Assembly: GCF_040712315.1 (NCBI RefSeq)
Contig: NC_134022.1
Span: 2,356,001-2,420,000, forward strand
Length of the DNA stretch: 64,000 nt
DNA from: Castanea sativa
Lineage: Eukaryota > Streptophyta > Magnoliopsida > Fagales > Fagaceae
Direction of reading: 5' to 3'
The translations under genes were made by a program, and so were the position numbers. A model generated the notes under the pieces. The model did not search any database, was not told where the DNA came from, and saw only the letters and a program-made list of their open reading frames with translations. Positions 59,907 through 64,000 of this stretch are shown piece by piece; positions within the stretch are counted from its first letter, which is position 1, and each line of letters begins with the position of its first letter.

Positions 59907-62060
59907 AATTTCAAATGAGTTATTACAAATATAATGAATCTCAAAGAGAACAAACTGCGTTAAAGAGGCTGAAGCAGGGTGAGATTGTGGCATTGATAAG
60001 TGATGCGGGGACACTGTGCGTTAGTGATCCTGGTATGGATTTGGTGAGTTTTGTAGTACATTCTGGTTTGCTGTTTGACTTTTGTTATTTTTTCATGCAC
60101 TCTAGTTTGAAAGATCAGTCATAATGAAACCTCATTACCCTTGGTGGGACGCACATTTTTGTAAAATGATCTTGATTGCAATTTTTAGTGGATGTAATAC
60201 CTTCATTTTTCCACTTGAATTAAGTCAAATTAAAATGGGGTAGAATGATGTGGAAGTACTTCAGCAGTAATCTGGATGTGGTACATGGATATAGATATAT
60301 AGTTAGGGTTGAGTACTCTTGTTTCTATTTATCAGTCTAACATAAAGGTTAATTGTTTTTATATTATATGTCATTATTTCATAAATGTTGATTGTGAATT
60401 TGGCTGGCTTTTAAACTAGGTTTGAACTAGATCTTTCTCTCTCTCTCTGGCTAAGGATACTCTGAGAAGGAGAGGAGGGGAGGGGAGGAGGAGGCCCGAA
60501 TGTTCCCCCCCCCCCCCCACACAGTTAGCGACTTTGCTGGATGTTTGCAGTTGAGTTTTCGCTTTTGATTTATTTTGAGAATTGAAATGAATACATATTT
60601 GAAATCTTAGTGCAAGAAAGGTTATGTGTGGATGAGAATATTATTGTTATTCCTACTTATCAAAAAAAAAAAAAAGAATATTATTGTTATTCCCATTCCT
60701 AGGCCTTCCACTTTGGTTGCTGCTCTTTCTGACTCTTGTTTGGCCACCGATGACATTGCATTTGGTAATTTTCTTACTCATAATGTGGGATGGCATGCTT
60801 ATTGTAGGATTCAGTGTCCTAAATTTTAAAATGTTGAAAAACTTTTTTTTTTTGGTAAATTATTGTAACAACTTAAGGAAAAGTGTTAGCCACATCTACG
60901 CTATACCTAAAAAGGACTAGTCACAATTGAGGTTCCTTGTAATTGTTAATAAACCCTAGATCTACCAAGTATATGCCCGATGTGGGGCTCATCACACACC
61001 CATACACATCACAAAATCAATAAAATTGGGGCATCACAATTACAAACACATCTTGTGAGTTATGAGCCCACAACTTCACCCTTTTTCTTGTTTTTATAAG
61101 AGTGGAGGTGCCATTTGTGCACTAGGTACAACTTTTTTTTAGGAGGTTCCATTTGTACTAGAGCTTATTGGCATTAGGATTTTAAACCTTATATTATATA
61201 TACTGCAGCAATTGGATTCCTAAACATGCTAGATCAAGAAGAGAGAGACCGACGGTTTCTGCAAATGAGTTGGTGACTCAAATATTCTATGTTCCTCCAT
61301 GCAAGCTTCATCAGTTTCTTAAAGAAACTTCTTTGCATTTCAGTGACTCTAGGTAAATTCCTTATCCACCTAAATGTACATGTATCCTATTTACTACTAT
61401 GGAAATCTCTTTATCTGTTATATAATAGATGCAGGAAAACATATCAACAGTTTACTGGGAAGTGACAAAATTGTAAAATTCTTGCTTAGTCTGTCAGGTT
61501 AGTAAACTTCTTCTTAAGTTGCTTATTGGCAATACGAGCTATGATCTTTCTTTTTCCTTTTAGTTTGCCCCTCCTTTTCTTGGAAATGTCATATTTGTTT
61601 AAGGGAGTGCTGGAAGTGTACACCCAATGTCACTGGATCAACATCAGTAACCTTTTGTTCCTGGGTGAGGATGGGTAACTTATTGAAACTATAGCCTCTT
61701 GCTTTTAATTAATTCCTAGCTTATTAATTATTGTATGCAGCCAAATTTTGGTTCCTTGATACAATTAGGAGATTATCCTCAGGACTCCTGGTACAATGAG
61801 CAGTTTTACCTCAATTAGAGGGAGACGAAATTATACGAGCTTTCACTCCTTTGAAGTTCTAATTATGGTTCATTTCATGTGATGATGGATTACAAAATGA
61901 AATTGTATTAGTAAATTCATGTGTAATAGCTGATTTGCTATGGATATTTACTCTTTTATAAGTAGATATACAGTTCCTTAGAATCAGCTTTGACAATTCA
62001 TAACAATTGTATTGCAGACGATGTTTCATAGCTTGAGAGATGACAATATGCACGAAGAGG
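59907..62060 (+). pseudogene. RsmI-like 16S rRNA 2'-O-methyltransferase, decayed
   Basis: Exon-like blocks occur in order. About 59910-60041: SYYKYNESQREQTALKRLKQ, GEIVALISDAG, SDPGMDLV with a GTGAGT donor. About 60685-60830: VVIPIPRPSTLVAALSDSCL then ATDD. About 61211-61351: WIPKHARSRRERPTVSANEL then VTQIFYVPPCKLHQFLKETS with a GTAAAT donor. About 62019-62060: RCFIA, TGA, EMT. RsmI is a tetrapyrrole-methylase-fold enzyme that methylates C1402 ribose in bacterial-type 16S rRNA; plants have a nuclear organellar version. Damage seen: IPGPS has become IPRPS, GTPGISDPG has become GTLCVSDPG, a TGA replaces the Arg codon in IAREMT, and no N-terminal VATPIGNLEDIT block is found upstream. A LINE fragment sits immediately upstream. 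It is a pseudogene or a very degraded duplicate. Confidence 0.8.
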
Positions 62061-62354
62061 TAGGTCCTACATTTTTACATCTTCTTCATATTGCTTCAGT
62101 GAGTGAGAATGTGGATTGTAATGCTCTGGACTTCGGAGACTAATTTATCTGCGGTATAATATTTCCTTACCAAATTTGTGTTGAATATAATTACATTAGG
62201 CCAAATAGGCACCACAATATTGTGATGGTGACCTATTTGTGGATTGCAATGAGATATTACTTTATCAACTGCAATAGACAAAGTCATTTATTCATTTGGT
62301 TGGGTATATGGGGCACTATGAAGAGGTTTCTGATGCCATCAAGGCACTCAAGAA

Positions 62355-62399
<45 letters not shown>

Positions 62400-64000
62400 A
62401 TCTTCTGTTTTTAGTACTCTTCAAGCACCCTCTCCCTTGGTCTGATTTTTATTAAAATGATGGAAACAAATACCTAAAGAGTACTTGCTGAGAACTACAC
62501 TTGCTATGTCAAAGAAGGGCGTTAAAGTTGTTTCAGTACTACATTTATCTTATTTTATGATGCAGCAAAAATACAGTTCCTTCTAGCCATCTGACAGTAA
62601 TAGGGCTTAAGAGGAGCATCCAACAGAAAAGGCAACAAGAGATAGCAAAAGTATTGGACTTGAAATTCAAATGTTTCTAGGCTCAAGAAACCTAGGATAT
62701 ATTCCAGATATAAAATTCATAAATGTCAAAAGACTGCTTAGGGAACTCTTAAATGACTACTGAAATGAGGCTCATTGTAATATTACAGTATAATTCTTAA
62801 CTACATATGAATTTATCAAAAAAAAAAAATCTTAACTATATATGAATTCTTTTAATTGTAGCTAACCAAGCTCATCAAAAGTCATATGCTAATCCCATAA
62901 AGTTACATAAAGAATATGAACATAAGTATTAATTGGTTTGAATTTGAAATTCTCTTTCAAATTGTAATTAATTTGGTTCAAGTGCTAAATGTGATAGCCA
63001 TGTAGGATATATTTGTGTCTATGCATGTATTTGTGCACAATTGTATTTGATCATATTAGTAATACTAGGGAAATTTGTGAAAAGTAATGGATATGTGATT
63101 TTAATTAGGAAATTATACTGTGAGTGTGTGATTTTAACAAAAACACATAAAAAGGATTTGGTGGTATTGTGCCTTTTGGAGCAATTAAATTAAAATGAGT
63201 GTGTCCTTTAAAGTGGCCTTGGTGTCTAGAGGTAGAGCCTCCTTGAATTCAGAAAAGTCACATGGTCAATAGTAGATATCCTTTAGTATTGTAATTCTTA
63301 AGATTTTGTCATATTAACTTCATATTACTTGTTAGACTTTGCTTAGTTTCAATTAACAGCTATTGGCTTTGGTATTTGCAGTCTGTAGGCCTTTCGTATA
63401 TACCTAGATAAACTTTTCAATCAGTATGTCACAATTGTTTGCTCCTTAACTTCCATTCTGGCTTTGGGGGAGGTATGCTTGTTTTACTAAATTTCATGAT
63501 TTTGCTGGTTTGGCTGAGATGTTTGAAGCTACTACATTTGATGAATTTAAATGGGATTGATTATCCTGTTGTCATTCATTTGTTAAGTCATTCTACAAGC
63601 AATATGCACAAGATATGGACTTACTATTGGTGCCAAGTTCATATGGCTTGCGAAAGTTTTAATGATAATTTTCTATCCTATAGCTTGGGTGAGTTTATTT
63701 TGTTCAGTTCACTTGTGAATTTTAGACTGATGCATGGCACTTTATGAATTATCCTTGTGTAAATCTTGAACATATATTTTTTTTATCCCTTTCATTTTAT
63801 TGAGAAATTTATTTTTCTACTATGTGAGGTTGATATAGAAAAAAAAGCTTCCATCTATTCTTATTCTTTCATGGAGAAGCAATCAACTTAATTCTTCTTC
63901 TATACTTTGCAGGATTAAACATCAGTCCATGCTTTGTCTGCCAAAAGGTCTGACTCTTTAGCAGAACCTTCGGATTGATATTCTTCTCTTAATCATAGAA
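62061..64000. other. Window end: no assigned gene; one coding-like segment
   Basis: Includes a (CT)n run at 62361-62396. At about 63470-63560 the plus strand can be read YACFTKFHDFAGLAEMFEAT then TFDEFKWD before a stop, and at about 63585-63655 SFYKQYAQDMDLLLVPSSYG. These look less random than their surroundings but I cannot assign a family. They may belong to a decayed gene or to exons of a gene continuing beyond the window. Confidence 0.25.

Noticed and set aside
62281..62360. Reading GHYEEVSDAIKALKND on the plus strand, tested as a further RsmI-like exon
   Set aside because: It does not match the expected RsmI segment after IAREMTK, and it runs into a CT microsatellite.

Overview
The window looks like nuclear DNA of a woody eudicot, most likely a member of the oak/chestnut family (Fagaceae). 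It is AT-rich, its genes are split by GT-AG introns, most of its length is decayed transposable elements, and it carries a legumin-type 11S seed storage gene with its promoter box. The family assignment is inferred from protein resemblance only. No prokaryotic, organellar or viral genome signature was seen, and no tRNA, rRNA or CRISPR array was found.

Four protein genes appear intact. A single-exon thaumatin-like (PR-5) protein lies on the minus strand at 4.65-5.33 kb. A four-exon 11S globulin of 530 residues lies on the minus strand at 21.5-23.6 kb. A FEI-type leucine-rich-repeat receptor kinase lies on the minus strand at 26.3-39.8 kb; I rebuilt it from 13 coding exons (596 residues), with a further 5' UTR exon near 42.4 kb. 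A two-exon RBR (RING-IBR-RING) E3 ligase of 386 residues lies on the plus strand at 53.1-55.3 kb. Pseudogenes are an F-box-associated-domain fragment (20.1-20.6 kb), a degraded copy of the last FEI exon (19.5-20.1 kb), a PPR fragment (49.1-49.5 kb) and a decayed RsmI-like rRNA methyltransferase gene (59.9-62.1 kb).

Region by region: 0-9.8 kb is the PR-5 gene in AT-rich sequence with MITEs and SINEs. 9.8-18.4 kb is a cluster of Gypsy-type LTR remnants (one 758-bp solo LTR with a perfect target duplication, three copies of a TGTGAGAGACC-starting long LTR, and a gag fragment), each long LTR carrying its own minisatellite. 19.5-21.4 kb is a chimeric block in which both ends of the FEI gene flank an F-box pseudogene. 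Legumin and FEI follow. The FEI introns hold LINE, Copia, SINE and MITE fragments without damage to the exons. 43.7-48.9 kb is again LTR material, including a solo LTR nested within a solo LTR, whose empty site survives as a paralogous sequence at 51.0 kb. The RBR gene and then the RsmI pseudogene, interrupted by a LINE, fill the rest.

The genes do not form a pathway; this is an ordinary plant neighbourhood. I did not find a convincing new biological system. The observations most worth checking are the FEI/F-box chimera, loss of one acidic-cleft residue in the PR-5 protein, and the nested LTR with its empty-site paralogue.
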